From an uncultured Massilia sp. (GTDB lineage Bacteria; Pseudomonadota; Gammaproteobacteria; Burkholderiales; Burkholderiaceae), in the NCBI GenBank assembly GCA_946886065.1, contig CAMPHU010000044.1, positions 1 through 26,857 on the forward strand: a DNA stretch of 26,857 bases, in the 5' to 3' direction. Positions 6,083 through 14,577 of the stretch are shown piece after piece. Position numbers and translations under genes: made by a program. The notes below the pieces were generated by a model, which was not told the origin of the DNA, made no database searches, and saw only the letters and a list, made by a program, of their open reading frames with translations. The stretch's first letter is position 1; each line of letters begins with the position of its first letter.

Positions 6083-7781
6083 GCAGGACGCGAACTGGTG
6101 GCCGTGGATCGCTGCCCTGCTGATCGCGACCCTGTTCGCCGGCATCGGGCTGCGCGATCCCTGGCCCGCCGACGAGCCGCGCTTCGCCCAGGTCGCACGC
6201 GAAATGGTGGAATCGGGCCAGTGGCTGTTCCCCACCCGCGGCGGCGAGTTCTATCCGGACAAGCCGCCGGTATTCATGTGGCTGATCGCCCTCTGTTACC
6301 AACTGACCGGACAATTGAGGATCGCTTTCCTGCTGCCCAGTGCGCTGGCGGGCCTGGGCACGCTGTGGCTGGTATTCGACCTGGGCCGCCGCTTGTGGGG
6401 AGAGAAGGTCGCGCGTTCGGCTGTGCTTGCCCTCGCGTTCACGCCGCAGTTCCTGGTGCAGGCCAAGGCGGCGCAAATCGATGCGGTGGTCTGCTTCTGG
6501 ATCACACTCGGCTGCTACGGGCTGGTCCGTCACTTCCTGCTCGGTCCGGCCTGGAGCTGGTATGCCGCCAGCTGGGTGGCGATGGCACTGGGCATCGTGA
6601 CCAAGGGCGTCGGCTTTCTTCCCTTGCTGATGCTGGTACCGCTGGCGATCTGGCGCCGCCCCGCCACCGCATCCGGACAGCAGGTCTGGTGCATGCGCGC
6701 GTGGTGGGGGCCGGCCCTGATGCTGGGCACGCTGGCGCTGTGGCTGGTGCCGATGTGGATCGTGGTCGAACGCATCCACAGTCCGGAGCTGCTGGCCTAC
6801 CGCGACAACATCCTGCTCAGGCAAACCGCTGAACGCTATGCACATGCTTGGCATCACATCAAGCCGTGGCACTACTACCTGACGACGGCGCTGCCGACCA
6901 TGTGGTTTCCGCTGCTGGTGCTGTTCCTGCCGCGGGTGCGCAGCATCAGGAACTTATGGCCGTCCAGCGCGGCACTGCGGGTACTGCTGAGCTGGGTTGC
7001 GCTGGTGTTGCTCTTCTTTTCCATGAGCCCTGGCAAGCGCGAGGTTTACATTCTTCCCGCGCTGCCGATGTTCGCCCTGGCGCTCGCCTATGTCTGGGAG
7101 CAGGCGCCGGCAGAAGGGCGCCGCGCGGCCTCTCTTTTGCTGCGCGCAGCGCTCGCGGTGTCGGGGCTGCTGCTGATGCTGCTTGCGGCGGTCGCGCTGT
7201 TTGCGCCGGATCGCCTGCCTTCGGGAGCGGACGACTACGCCGACGCCGTCGCCGCACTGGCTCCGGGCTTGCTGCTACTCGGACTGGCGCTGTCCGGCAT
7301 CGTCTGGCTGCTGCGCAAACGCGCTTTGTTCGAACAGCTCGCCCTGGCCAGCGTGCTGGCCTGGCTGTTCATCTCTTTCTGGCTGTGGCCGAACCTCAAC
7401 GCACATCGGACGCCGCGTGCAATCATGCAGGAGCTCGAACGGAGCATTGCCCCCGGAGCGGAAGTCGGCATGCTCGAGTTCAAGGAACAGTTCCTGTTGT
7501 TTGCAGACCGGCCATTGGTCCATTTCAGCTATCTGGCGCCCTTGCCCCTGCAGGAATGGAATGCCTGGCGCTGGATGCGCGCAGATTCTGCGCGTGTGCT
7601 GCTGCTCCCCGATCACCTGGCGCTGCGCTGCTTCGATCTGGCGAAGGGACGGGTGCTTGGCGAAGCCCATCGCCGCAACTGGATCCTGCTCGATGCCTCG
7701 GCAGCAAGGGAAAGCTGCGACGGGGCCGCCGACCGCGCACCCTACCGCTATGTACCCGTGAAGAAGGACATTCTTTCGTAA
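6054..7781 (+). CDS. ArnT/PMT-family integral membrane glycosyltransferase
   Basis: The protein has 575 residues from ATG 6054. That start is preferred to ATG 6012 because GAGGA lies seven bases upstream of it. The N-terminal helix is followed by a periplasmic loop L-R-D-P-W-P-A-D-E-P-R-F-A (33-45) and A-R-E-M, then F-Y-P-D-K-P-P-V-F-M-W (67-76). These are the signature segments of ArnT and dolichyl-phosphate-mannose-protein mannosyltransferases, including the catalytic acidic pair (Asp40-Glu41). About twelve helices and a soluble C-terminal part follow. It should transfer a sugar from a polyprenyl-phosphate donor to an acceptor (lipid A, protein or polysaccharide) on the periplasmic face. 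It overlaps the VTT gene by 29 bases. The acceptor is unknown, so arnT is not assigned. Confidence 0.88.
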   Translation: MQLPPNPSARQDANWWPWIAALLIATLFAGIGLRDPWPADEPRFAQVAREMVESGQWLFPTRGGEFYPDKPPVFMWLIALCYQLTGQLRIAFLLPSALAGLGTLWLVFDLGRRLWGEKVARSAVLALAFTPQFLVQAKAAQIDAVVCFWITLGCYGLVRHFLLGPAWSWYAASWVAMALGIVTKGVGFLPLLMLVPLAIWRRPATASGQQVWCMRAWWGPALMLGTLALWLVPMWIVVERIHSPELLAYRDNILLRQTAERYAHAWHHIKPWHYYLTTALPTMWFPLLVLFLPRVRSIRNLWPSSAALRVLLSWVALVLLFFSMSPGKREVYILPALPMFALALAYVWEQAPAEGRRAASLLLRAALAVSGLLLMLLAAVALFAPDRLPSGADDYADAVAALAPGLLLLGLALSGIVWLLRKRALFEQLALASVLAWLFISFWLWPNLNAHRTPRAIMQELERSIAPGAEVGMLEFKEQFLLFADRPLVHFSYLAPLPLQEWNAWRWMRADSARVLLLPDHLALRCFDLAKGRVLGEAHRRNWILLDASAARESCDGAADRAPYRYVPVKKDILS

Positions 7782-7807
7782 GACCAGGAAGAGCGCGACG
7801 TACGCGT

Positions 7808-7842
7808 CACCGTCCCCGCCGCCATGGGCGGCGGGGACGGTG
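7808..7842. terminator. Strong hairpin between convergent genes (bidirectional terminator candidate)
   Basis: A perfect 16-bp GC-rich stem (arms 7808-7823 and 7827-7842) closes on a 3-base ATG loop. It lies between the end of the ArnT-like gene and the convergent lyase gene. It has no long T-run on either strand, so it could stop transcription by itself only weakly, or mainly protect both 3' ends. Confidence 0.6.
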
Positions 7843-7870
7843 TGCAGTCGCCCTTCAGGAACAGGCGATC

Positions 7871-9040
7871 TTATGCGCTTTCGTACAGGCGGGTCAGGAC
7901 GAACTCGCGGTGGCCCAGGGCCTCGGCGGCCGTGAGGCGGCCGTTGGCCGTGCGCAGCATGCACTCGAGCAGCATGTCGCCCGCGCCATCCATGTTGATC
8001 TCGCGCTGCAGCAGGCCCGAGGTGTCGACGTCGATGTGCTCTTCCATCACGCGCACCGTCTTGGGATTGGCGCAGATCTTGATCACCGGGACGATCGGGT
8101 TGCCGATCACGTTACCCTGGCCAGTCGGGAAGAAGTGCACCGCATAGCCGGAGGCCGCGCACAGGGTCACCATCTCGGCGGCCGCCGAGGACGAGTCCAT
8201 GAACCACAGGCCCGGGCCGGTCGGGGTCTCGGCCTTGTCCAGCACCCCGTCGACACGGCATTTCTTGCCGATCTTCTGGATGTTGCCCAGCGCTTTTTCC
8301 TCGATCGTGGTCAGGCCGCCCGCGATATTGCCCTTGGTCGGCTGCGAATCGGACAGGTCCGAGGTCTTGTAGCGGTTGATCATGTCCTGGTAGCGGTTGA
8401 ACATGGCCATGAACTTTTCCTTGACGTCCGGGGTGGCGCAGCGCGCCGCCACCAGGTGCTCGCCGCCCGTCAGTTCCGAGGTTTCGCCGAACACCAGGGT
8501 GGCGCCCAGGCCGTACAGCTTGTCGAAGGCATTGCCCACCGTCGGGTTGGCGCCGCAGCCGGAGGTGGTGTCGGACTCGCCGCACTTGGTCGAGACCCAC
8601 AGATCGCTGATCGGGCATTCTTCACGCTGCTTTTCGGACGCCCACTGCACCATCTGGCGCGCCGCCTTCGAGGCGCGGTAGATCGTGTCGTGGTCGCCAT
8701 GGCCCTCGATCGCGAAGCCCTGCACCGGCTTGCCGGTCGCGGCGATGCCGTCGACGATGAGCTGGGTCCATTGCGGCTCGATGCCGATCACGATCACGGC
8801 CGCCACGTTCGGATTGGCGCCGGTACCGATCATGGTGCGGAAGTGCAGCTCGAGGTCGGCGCCGAACTGCAGGCGGCCGTAGGGGTGGGGCAGGGCCATG
8901 GTGCCCTTGATGTTGTTGGCCACGGCCTCGGCGGCGGCGTTGGAGATATCGTCGACCGGCAGCACGATGACGTGGTTGCGCACGCCGACGCGGCCGTTTT
9001 CGCGGCGGTAGCCGAGGAAGGTGGTGTCCTGGTTGATCAT
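7871..9040 (-). CDS. suyB: UxaA/GarD-family lyase large subunit, probably (2R)-sulfolactate sulfo-lyase beta
   Basis: The 389-residue protein is a stand-alone catalytic domain of the altronate/galactarate dehydratase family. It opens with [17 protein letters not shown], then G-I-E-P-Q-W-T, the metal-site region [14 protein letters not shown], and [14 protein letters not shown]. coli UxaA and GarD are about 500 residues because they also carry an N-terminal SAF domain; here that part is the separate gene upstream, as in SuyAB. The ending [15 protein letters not shown] and the motif set resemble SuyB, as I recall the family. SuyAB cleaves sulfolactate to pyruvate and sulfite. A sugar-acid dehydratase is the alternative. 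ATG 9040 has GGAGA upstream. Confidence 0.65.
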   Translation of the reverse strand: MINQDTTFLGYRRENGRVGVRNHVIVLPVDDISNAAAEAVANNIKGTMALPHPYGRLQFGADLELHFRTMIGTGANPNVAAVIVIGIEPQWTQLIVDGIAATGKPVQGFAIEGHGDHDTIYRASKAARQMVQWASEKQREECPISDLWVSTKCGESDTTSGCGANPTVGNAFDKLYGLGATLVFGETSELTGGEHLVAARCATPDVKEKFMAMFNRYQDMINRYKTSDLSDSQPTKGNIAGGLTTIEEKALGNIQKIGKKCRVDGVLDKAETPTGPGLWFMDSSSAAAEMVTLCAASGYAVHFFPTGQGNVIGNPIVPVIKICANPKTVRVMEEHIDVDTSGLLQREINMDGAGDMLLECMLRTANGRLTAAEALGHREFVLTRLYESA

Positions 9041-9101
9041 GGGGTGTCTCCGTTCAATTCGCAGTTCGGTATTCGGTGAAGGCCGGGAAGGGCGTTGCGG
9101 C

Positions 9102-9383
9102 TTACCAGCGCTTGGTCTTGACGTTATGGACATGCAGGTGTTCGCCGGCCGAGATCGGGGCCACCACCTTGCCGATGTCGACGCCGTACTTCATCACCGT
9201 GTCGCCCGGCTGCAGCGCGTTCAGCGCGATCTTGTGGCCGATCGGGATATCGCTGACGGTGCGGACCTCGACCACGCGGTCCTGCTCCATCACCCAGCCG
9301 TTGAGCGTTGCGCCGGACTTCACACCCTCGACCACGACCGTACCGACCGAGTCACCATCTTCGTGCACCACAAAATGAATCAT
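9102..9383 (-). CDS. suyA: SAF-domain small subunit of the UxaA-family lyase, probably SuyA
   Basis: The 93-residue protein consists of one SAF domain ([20 protein letters not shown] ... P-I-G-H-K-I-A-L ... ending [10 protein letters not shown]). This matches the N-terminal domain of altronate/galactarate dehydratases and the small subunit of sulfolactate sulfo-lyase. It sits 61 bases upstream of the large subunit on the same strand, so the two form one enzyme. ATG 9383 is chosen because AGGAG lies six bases upstream; the longer upstream reading frame lacks such a site. Its promoter is well marked at 9430-9458. Confidence 0.7.
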   Translation of the reverse strand: MIHFVVHEDGDSVGTVVVEGVKSGATLNGWVMEQDRVVEVRTVSDIPIGHKIALNALQPGDTVMKYGVDIGKVVAPISAGEHLHVHNVKTKRW

Positions 9384-9429
9384 GTCTGTCTCCTTGTTCG
9401 TCCATCCAGGTTTGTTGGAACGTGAATCC

Positions 9430-9458
9430 ATGCTAATCCACGAATTCATACGTGTCAA
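9430..9458 (-). promoter_or_regulatory. Sigma-70 promoter for the SuyAB-like operon
   Basis: On the minus strand TTGACA (9458-9453) is followed by a 17-base spacer and TAGCAT (9435-9430). Transcription would start near 9423, about 40 bases before ATG 9383. The perfect -35 box and ideal spacing make this one of the clearer promoters in the window. The flanking AT-rich stretch to about 9500 has small dyads (for example TCAT-CTAT-ATGA near 9464-9475) that could bind a regulator. Confidence 0.6.
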
Positions 9459-9580
9459 CCACATCATCTATATGAATCGACAAAAAATATTTTGGCTTTC
9501 CCGGCAAGAAATAAGCGTGTCATTAATGCAAGACCCGGCAAGGCGCCGCGCAAGCGCGTAACCTGGATGTCCGCTGCGGG

Positions 9581-9586
9581 TAAAAT
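9581..9586 (+). promoter_or_regulatory. Probable -10 box of pyrC
   Basis: TAAAAT lies 27 bases before ATG 9614, giving a start near 9593 and a short leader that contains GAGAG as ribosome site. No good -35 box is visible at the usual spacing, so this is a weak call. Confidence 0.35.
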
Positions 9587-9613
9587 GTCGGCATCCGCAA
9601 TCCGAGAGCCGCC

Positions 9614-10663
9614 ATGTCCACCATCGATACCCCAGATTCCATCACCATCGTCCGCCCCGACGACTGGCACCTGCACGTGCGCGACGGCGCCGCCATGGCC
9701 AGCGTGCTGCCGCACAGCGCGCGCCAGTTCGGCCGCGCGATCATCATGCCGAACCTCAAGCCGCCGGTCACCACGACCGCCGACGCGCTGGCCTACCGCG
9801 AGCGCATCCTGGCGGCGATTCCGGAAGGCGTCCGGTTCGAGCCGCTGATGACCCTGTACCTGACCGACGACACCGACCCGGACGAGATCCGCCGCGCCCA
9901 GGACACCGGCTTCATCCACGCGGTCAAGCTCTACCCGGCCGGCGCCACCACCAACTCGGCGGCGGGCGTGACCGACCTCAAGAAGTGCTACAAGACCCTG
10001 GAAACGATGCAGGAAGCGGGCATGCCGCTGCTGGTGCACGGCGAAGTCACCGATCCCGAGATCGACATCTTCGACCGCGAAGCCGTGTTCATCGAGCGCG
10101 TGATGCGCCCGCTGCGCCGCGACCTGCCGGCGCTGAGCGTCGTGTTCGAGCACATCACCACCAAGGACGCGGCCCAGTACGTGGCCGAGGCGGAAGGCCC
10201 GATCGCGGCCACCATCACCGCCCATCACCTGCTGTACAACCGCAACGAGATCTTCCGCGGCGGCATCCGCCCGCACTACTACTGCCTGCCGGTGCTCAAG
10301 CGCGAGGAACACCGCCTCGCGCTGGTGACGGCCGCCACCAGCGGCGACGAGCGCTTCTTCCTCGGCACCGACTCGGCGCCGCACGCCGTGCACACCAAGT
10401 ACGCCGCCTGCGGCTGCGCCGGCTGCTACACCGCGCTGCACGCGATGGAGATGTACACCGAGGCCTTCGCCCAGGCCGGCGCGCTGGACAAGCTCGAAGC
10501 CTTCGCCAGCCTGAACGGCCCGGCCTTCTACGGCCTGCCGCGCAACGAAGGCACGATCACCCTGAAGCGCGAAGCCTGGACCCTGCCTGAATCCGTGGCC
10601 ATGGGCGAACACCAGCTGGTGCCGCTGAACGCCGGCGAAACCATCAACTGGAAGATGGTGTAA
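9614..10663 (+). CDS. pyrC: Dihydroorotase, class II
   Basis: The 349-residue protein is almost exactly the size of E. coli PyrC (348). The metal-binding H-x-H is His19 and His21 in [10 protein letters not shown]. The carboxylated bridging lysine is Lys105 in [18 protein letters not shown] and [10 protein letters not shown] supply further histidines, and G-T-D-S-A-P-H supplies the catalytic aspartate. It cyclises carbamoyl aspartate to dihydroorotate in de novo pyrimidine synthesis, in the cytoplasm. It is followed seven bases later by a DUF3025 gene, with which it may be co-transcribed. Confidence 0.97.
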   Translation: MSTIDTPDSITIVRPDDWHLHVRDGAAMASVLPHSARQFGRAIIMPNLKPPVTTTADALAYRERILAAIPEGVRFEPLMTLYLTDDTDPDEIRRAQDTGFIHAVKLYPAGATTNSAAGVTDLKKCYKTLETMQEAGMPLLVHGEVTDPEIDIFDREAVFIERVMRPLRRDLPALSVVFEHITTKDAAQYVAEAEGPIAATITAHHLLYNRNEIFRGGIRPHYYCLPVLKREEHRLALVTAATSGDERFFLGTDSAPHAVHTKYAACGCAGCYTALHAMEMYTEAFAQAGALDKLEAFASLNGPAFYGLPRNEGTITLKREAWTLPESVAMGEHQLVPLNAGETINWKMV

Positions 10664-10670
10664 GTCCTTC

Positions 10671-11483
10671 ATGCTGGCGCAGATCGACTGGGCGCGTCCG
10701 TGGTACGACGCGGTGCGCCCGGCCTTCGAACGGCTGGCGCTCGAGGGTGACGAGTTCCTCGACGCCTTCAACCGCAATGCGCAGGCGCTCGGCCTGCGCA
10801 ACCACGCCCTCCTGCCGCTGCGCTTCGTGCCGCAAGCCGCGCTCCCCGAAGGCCGCGCCTACGAGGAATTCATCGGCGCCACCGGTCAGGTGCCCACGCG
10901 CGACAACCTGCACGATTTCTTCAATGGTTTGGTGTGGCAGACCTTCCCGCTCATCAAGCGCGAACTGAACGCCTTGCAGGCGGCCCAGATCGCGCAGGAT
11001 GGCGTCGGCAAGTCGCGCGGTCCCGCGCGCGACGCCGCCACCATCTTCGACGAGAACGCCGCCTTGCTGGTGGTGCGCGACAGCGATGCCGGGCGCGCGC
11101 TGGTCGACGACCTGCGTGGCCACCGCTGGCTCGAGGCCTTGTTCCACAAGCGCGCCATGTTCGGCGCCGACGCCCAGGTCTGGCTGTTCGGCCACGCCCT
11201 GATGGAAAAGCTGGCCGCGCCGCGCAAGGCCATCACGGCGCACGTGCGCGTGGTGTTCGCCGATGATGCCTTCTTCGCGCTCGGCCACGAGGCGCGGCGC
11301 GCCTGGCTGGACGGGCACGTGGCGTCCCAACTGGTCCGCGAGGGCCTGAGCACCGCCGCCTTCACGCCGCTGCAGGCGCTGGGCGTACCGGGCTGGTGGC
11401 CGGGCCAGGACGCCGCTTTTTATCTGGATACGACCGTATTCCGTCCCAAGCGGGCGGATCGACAAGGAGCACAGAATGGCTGA
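10671..11483 (+). CDS. DUF3025-domain protein of unknown function
   Basis: The 270-residue protein contains the DUF3025 signature VPTRDNLHDFFNGLVWQTFP followed by K-R-E-L-N-x-L-Q (residues about 72-102), and F-D-E-N-A-A-L-L-V. It has no signal peptide or membrane segment. The family is common in proteobacteria and has no established function that I know of. It starts seven bases after pyrC and its stop overlaps the start of the next oxidoreductase by eight bases, so it is probably translated from a shared transcript. The start lacks a clear ribosome site and may depend on coupling to pyrC. Confidence 0.82.
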   Translation: MLAQIDWARPWYDAVRPAFERLALEGDEFLDAFNRNAQALGLRNHALLPLRFVPQAALPEGRAYEEFIGATGQVPTRDNLHDFFNGLVWQTFPLIKRELNALQAAQIAQDGVGKSRGPARDAATIFDENAALLVVRDSDAGRALVDDLRGHRWLEALFHKRAMFGADAQVWLFGHALMEKLAAPRKAITAHVRVVFADDAFFALGHEARRAWLDGHVASQLVREGLSTAAFTPLQALGVPGWWPGQDAAFYLDTTVFRPKRADRQGAQNG

Positions 11484-12468
11484 CGCAGTACGCTGGGGCA
11501 TACTCGGCACGGGCAAGATCGCCAAGGCATTCGCCAACGCATTGAAGGAGGTGCCGGACGCCGTGCTGGCCGCCGTCGCGTCGCGCAGCCTGGACAAGGC
11601 CCAGGCCTTCGCCGCGGAGTTCGGCGCCGCTGCCGCCTTCGGCTCCTACGAGGAGCTGGTGGCGGCGCAAGGGGTCGACCTGGTGTATATCGGCACGCCG
11701 CATCCGCAGCATGCCGAGAACGCCCTGATGGCCCTGCGCGCCGGCAAGGGCGTGCTGTGCGAGAAGCCTTTCGCGATGAACCTGCGCGAGGCGGAGCGGA
11801 TGGTCACCCTGGCGCGCTCGAAGCGCCTGTTCATGATGGAAGCGATGTGGACGCGCTACCTGCCGGCCTTCATCGAGACCAGGCGCATCGTCGAATCCGG
11901 TGAAATCGGCAAGGTCAGCCAGGTGGTGGCCGACTTCGGGTTCACGGCGAACTTCGGGCCGGAGCACCGCGTGTTCAACCCCGAGCTGGGCGGCGGCGCG
12001 CTGCTCGACCTGGGCATCTACCCGCTGTCGATCGCGGCGGCGCTGCTCGGTCCCGTGCAGGAGATCAAGGCCCAGGCCGTGAAGGGGCCGACCGGCGTGG
12101 ACGTGCAGAGCGGCTTCACGCTCAAGCACGCCGGTGGCGGCATGTCGGTGTGCAGCTGCTCCTTCCTGGCGCGCACGCCCTGCGAGCTGACCGTGTCGGG
12201 CGAGAAGGGCAGCGTGCGCATGAACACCATGTTCCACCGCGCGAAGACGGTGACCGTCACCCTGGACGACGGCAGTTCGCGCACCATCGATACGCCTTAC
12301 CTCGGCAACGGCTACGTGCATGAAGTGATCGAGGCGCAGCGCTGCTGGCGCGAAGGGCTGATCGAGAGCCCGTCGATGAAGATGGAAGAGACCCTGGCGC
12401 TGATGGGCGTCATGGACGAGATCCGGCGCCAGATCGGGCTGGCGTACAAGGCGGACCAGGCACGTTAA
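11476..12468 (+). CDS. Gfo/Idh/MocA-family NAD(P)-dependent oxidoreductase
   Basis: The 330-residue protein has an N-terminal Rossmann motif (WGILGTGKIAKAF, residues 7-19) and the family's E-K-P motif (96-98, in CEKPFAMN). The substrate domain has L-G-G-G-A-L-L-D-L-G-I-Y-P (171-183), typical of the dihydrodiol dehydrogenase branch. It should oxidise or reduce a sugar-like or diol substrate with NAD(P). An AAGGAG-type site precedes ATG 11476, which lies inside the end of the DUF3025 gene. The substrate is not predictable from sequence alone. Confidence 0.88.
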   Translation: MADAVRWGILGTGKIAKAFANALKEVPDAVLAAVASRSLDKAQAFAAEFGAAAAFGSYEELVAAQGVDLVYIGTPHPQHAENALMALRAGKGVLCEKPFAMNLREAERMVTLARSKRLFMMEAMWTRYLPAFIETRRIVESGEIGKVSQVVADFGFTANFGPEHRVFNPELGGGALLDLGIYPLSIAAALLGPVQEIKAQAVKGPTGVDVQSGFTLKHAGGGMSVCSCSFLARTPCELTVSGEKGSVRMNTMFHRAKTVTVTLDDGSSRTIDTPYLGNGYVHEVIEAQRCWREGLIESPSMKMEETLALMGVMDEIRRQIGLAYKADQAR

Positions 12469-12480
12469 AGGAGAATCGGC

Positions 12481-12849
12481 ATGCAGCTCACGAAGGCGAC
12501 CCCCATCCTGCGCATCTTCGACGAACGCAAGGCACGCGAGTTCTATGTCGATTTCCTCGGCTTCCAGGTCGACTGGGAACACCGCTTCGAACCGGATCTG
12601 CCGCTGTACCTGCAGGTATCGCGCGGCGGCTTCGTGCTGCACCTGAGCGAGCATCACGGCGACTGCTGCCCGGGCGCGGCGATGCGCATCGATACCAGCG
12701 ACATCGACGCGCTGCACGCCGAGCTGGCGGGCAAGCGCTACGGCTACGCGCGGCCCCAGGTCGACCAGACGCCCTGGGGCTCGCGCGAGATGTCGGTCAA
12801 GGATCCGTTCGGGAACCGGCTGACCTTCACCAGCCCTATCCAGGCCTAG
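12481..12849 (+). CDS. Glyoxalase/bleomycin-resistance-fold protein
   Basis: The 122-residue protein has a single vicinal-oxygen-chelate domain: TPILRIFDERKAREFYVDFL at the start, H-L-S-E-H-H-G-D in the middle, and W-G-S-R-E-M-S-V-K-D-P-F-G-N-R-L at the end. The last pattern is typical of bleomycin-resistance-like members. It has a strong AAAGGAGA site and lies 12 bases after the oxidoreductase, so it is probably the last gene of this run. True drug resistance cannot be claimed; many members have other or unknown roles. Confidence 0.8.
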   Translation: MQLTKATPILRIFDERKAREFYVDFLGFQVDWEHRFEPDLPLYLQVSRGGFVLHLSEHHGDCCPGAAMRIDTSDIDALHAELAGKRYGYARPQVDQTPWGSREMSVKDPFGNRLTFTSPIQA

Positions 12850-13222
12850 CCGCAGCACCTGTCCTGGTCCCGCCGGGAAGGACCGCCGAGGCGCGCACGC
12901 GCATCCCTGCCGCATAAATGCGATGCCCGGCGCCGATTTTCCGCGGACAGGCGGCAAGAGGATTTGCAAGCAAGCGCCTCTGCTTGGTAGACTGGTTCCA
13001 TATTTACAAGCCCTGCAATGCCCACCATCCACGGTCATTGCGACATCCATTCGCCGTTAGCTTCCATCCGCTGCAACGGCGAACTTGCCCGCATCCCCAA
13101 CAGATCGCTTCTACCCGGGTATCTGCTGCCAATGCTTGACACAGCGCTGCCTGGCGTCTTCGCAAGACGCGAGCAAAGCCTCCGCTTTACCAGCGCACCT
13201 GCCCTTGAACCGAGGATCTGAC
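12850..13222. other. Non-coding stretch upstream of the aminotransferase
   Basis: About 370 bases with no gene I can support. A weak dyad (GGTCC/GGACC near 12863-12882) could mark the end of the preceding operon. TTGCAA at 12963-12968 with TAGACT at 12988-12993 is a possible promoter, but the 19-base spacer is long. A reading frame at 13018-13221 has no ribosome site or recognisable domain. Confidence 0.4.
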
Positions 13223-13330
13223 ATGAACGGCACCATCCACCCTTCCCGAGCGGGACACACGTGTTTCCGCTGCTTCGACACCGCGGTGCCCGCCGCGGCC
13301 CCGAACCTCGACAAGGGAGGCCAGGCATGA
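13223..13330 (+). CDS. Possible 35-residue small protein coupled to the aminotransferase
   Basis: ATG 13223 has GAGGA six bases upstream and opens a 35-codon frame (MNGTIHPSRAGHTCFRCF..., ending D-K-G-G-Q-A). Its stop overlaps the aminotransferase start as ATGA (13327-13330). The product is hydrophilic, with a C-F-R-C pair, and matches nothing I recognise. The good ribosome site and four-base overlap are what one expects of a real coupled gene or a regulatory leader peptide. The short length means it could still be chance. Confidence 0.4.
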   Translation: MNGTIHPSRAGHTCFRCFDTAVPAAAPNLDKGGQA

Positions 13331-14532
13331 AGATCGCTCAGCCAATGGTGCAGGGGCTCGACAGCCTGCTGCCGGCAGAACCCTTGCTGATGATGGGGGC
13401 CGGCCCGGTTCCGATTCCGGCGCGCGTGGCGCATGCCAACTCGATCGTCATCAACCATCTTGGCGATCCGATGGCGCGCATCATCAGCCAGGTGCAATCG
13501 ATGGCGCGCTATGTATTCCAGACCGAGTCGCCCTGGATCCTCGGCGTCGCCGGTCCCGGATCGGCGGCGATGGAGATGAGCATTGCCAATCTGGTGTGGC
13601 CGGGGACACGCGTGCTATCGGTCTGCAACGGCTACTTCAGCGCGCGGTTTGCCGAGATGGCGCGCCGCGTCGGCGGGGAGGTCGAAACGCTGGAGTTCCC
13701 CTTGGGCCTGGCGGCCGACCTGCCGCAGCTGGAACAGGCACTCGAACGCACACGGCCCGCCGTGCTCACCATTGCGCAAGGCGAAACCTCGTCCACGACC
13801 TTCAACCACCGCCTGCCCGAGATTGCACGCCTGGCGCGCCGGGCCGGCTGCCTGGTGGTGGTCGACGCCGTGTGCACGCTGAGCACGACGCCGCTCCTGA
13901 TGGACGAGTGGGACATCGACGTGGTCGTCACGGGCGGACAGAAAGGCCTGTCCTCGATTCCGGGCGTGTCGCTGATCGCCATCTCCCCACGTGCCTGGGA
14001 GCGCATCCAGGCGCGTCCTGCGGATCCTGCCCAGTGGTGCCTGGACGCCAAGCTGGCCGCCCAGTTCTGGCATCACGCGTCCTACCATTACACGGCCCCG
14101 GTGTCGGGTATCCTGGCATTGCACGAGGCGCTGCACCTGATTTGCCAGGAAACGCTGGAGGCGCGCTTCGCGCGTCACGCCAGCTGCTCGACGGCGATGC
14201 AGCGCGCCATCGAAGCGCTCGGGCTGAGCTTGTATGGCCACCCCGATTCCCGCCTGCAGTCCGTGATCGGCGTCGAGGTGCCGGTCGGGATCGATCGGGG
14301 GCAGATCTGCAAGCATATCTCCTCCAGGTACCGTGTCGAGATTTCGGGCTCGTTCGGTTTGAACATCGTGCGGATTGGACAGATGGGAGAGCAATGCCGC
14401 ACGCACCATCTGTTCCGCACCCTGCACGCCTTCGGGTCCACGATACGCGACCTGGGAGGCAGCGTGGATCTGCCCGCGGCTGCGGCGGAACTCGAGAGGG
14501 AGCTGCAGCGCATGCCCGATGGCGCGGCCTGA
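13327..14532 (+). CDS. Class V aminotransferase (alanine-glyoxylate / pyridoxamine-pyruvate type)
   Basis: The 401-residue protein is a fold-type I PLP enzyme of the AGXT-like class V group. It has a G-A-G-P-V-P start (25-30), V-A-G-P-G-S-A-A (74-81) binding the PLP phosphate, Asp180 in VVVDAV contacting the ring nitrogen, and Lys206 in V-T-G-G-Q-K-G-L as Schiff-base lysine. It should move an amino group from an amino donor to glyoxylate or pyruvate. Serine-glyoxylate, alanine-glyoxylate, ureidoglycine-glyoxylate and pyridoxamine-pyruvate transaminases all look like this. ATG 13327 is chosen for GGGAGG six bases upstream; the frame is open to 13261 but lacks a second site. Confidence 0.85.
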   Translation: MKIAQPMVQGLDSLLPAEPLLMMGAGPVPIPARVAHANSIVINHLGDPMARIISQVQSMARYVFQTESPWILGVAGPGSAAMEMSIANLVWPGTRVLSVCNGYFSARFAEMARRVGGEVETLEFPLGLAADLPQLEQALERTRPAVLTIAQGETSSTTFNHRLPEIARLARRAGCLVVVDAVCTLSTTPLLMDEWDIDVVVTGGQKGLSSIPGVSLIAISPRAWERIQARPADPAQWCLDAKLAAQFWHHASYHYTAPVSGILALHEALHLICQETLEARFARHASCSTAMQRAIEALGLSLYGHPDSRLQSVIGVEVPVGIDRGQICKHISSRYRVEISGSFGLNIVRIGQMGEQCRTHHLFRTLHAFGSTIRDLGGSVDLPAAAAELERELQRMPDGAA

Positions 14533-14577
14533 CGCGGCGCGGCGGCCATTGCGCCTGGTCGATCAGGTGAGCGGCAG

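Noticed and set aside
13018..13221. 67-codon frame upstream of the 35-codon frame
   Set aside because: It has no ribosome site, family match or gene-like composition; the following frame has a much better start signal.
13085..13330. Longer 81-codon version of the small frame ending at 13330
   Set aside because: The upstream ATG lacks a ribosome site; only the ATG at 13223 has one.
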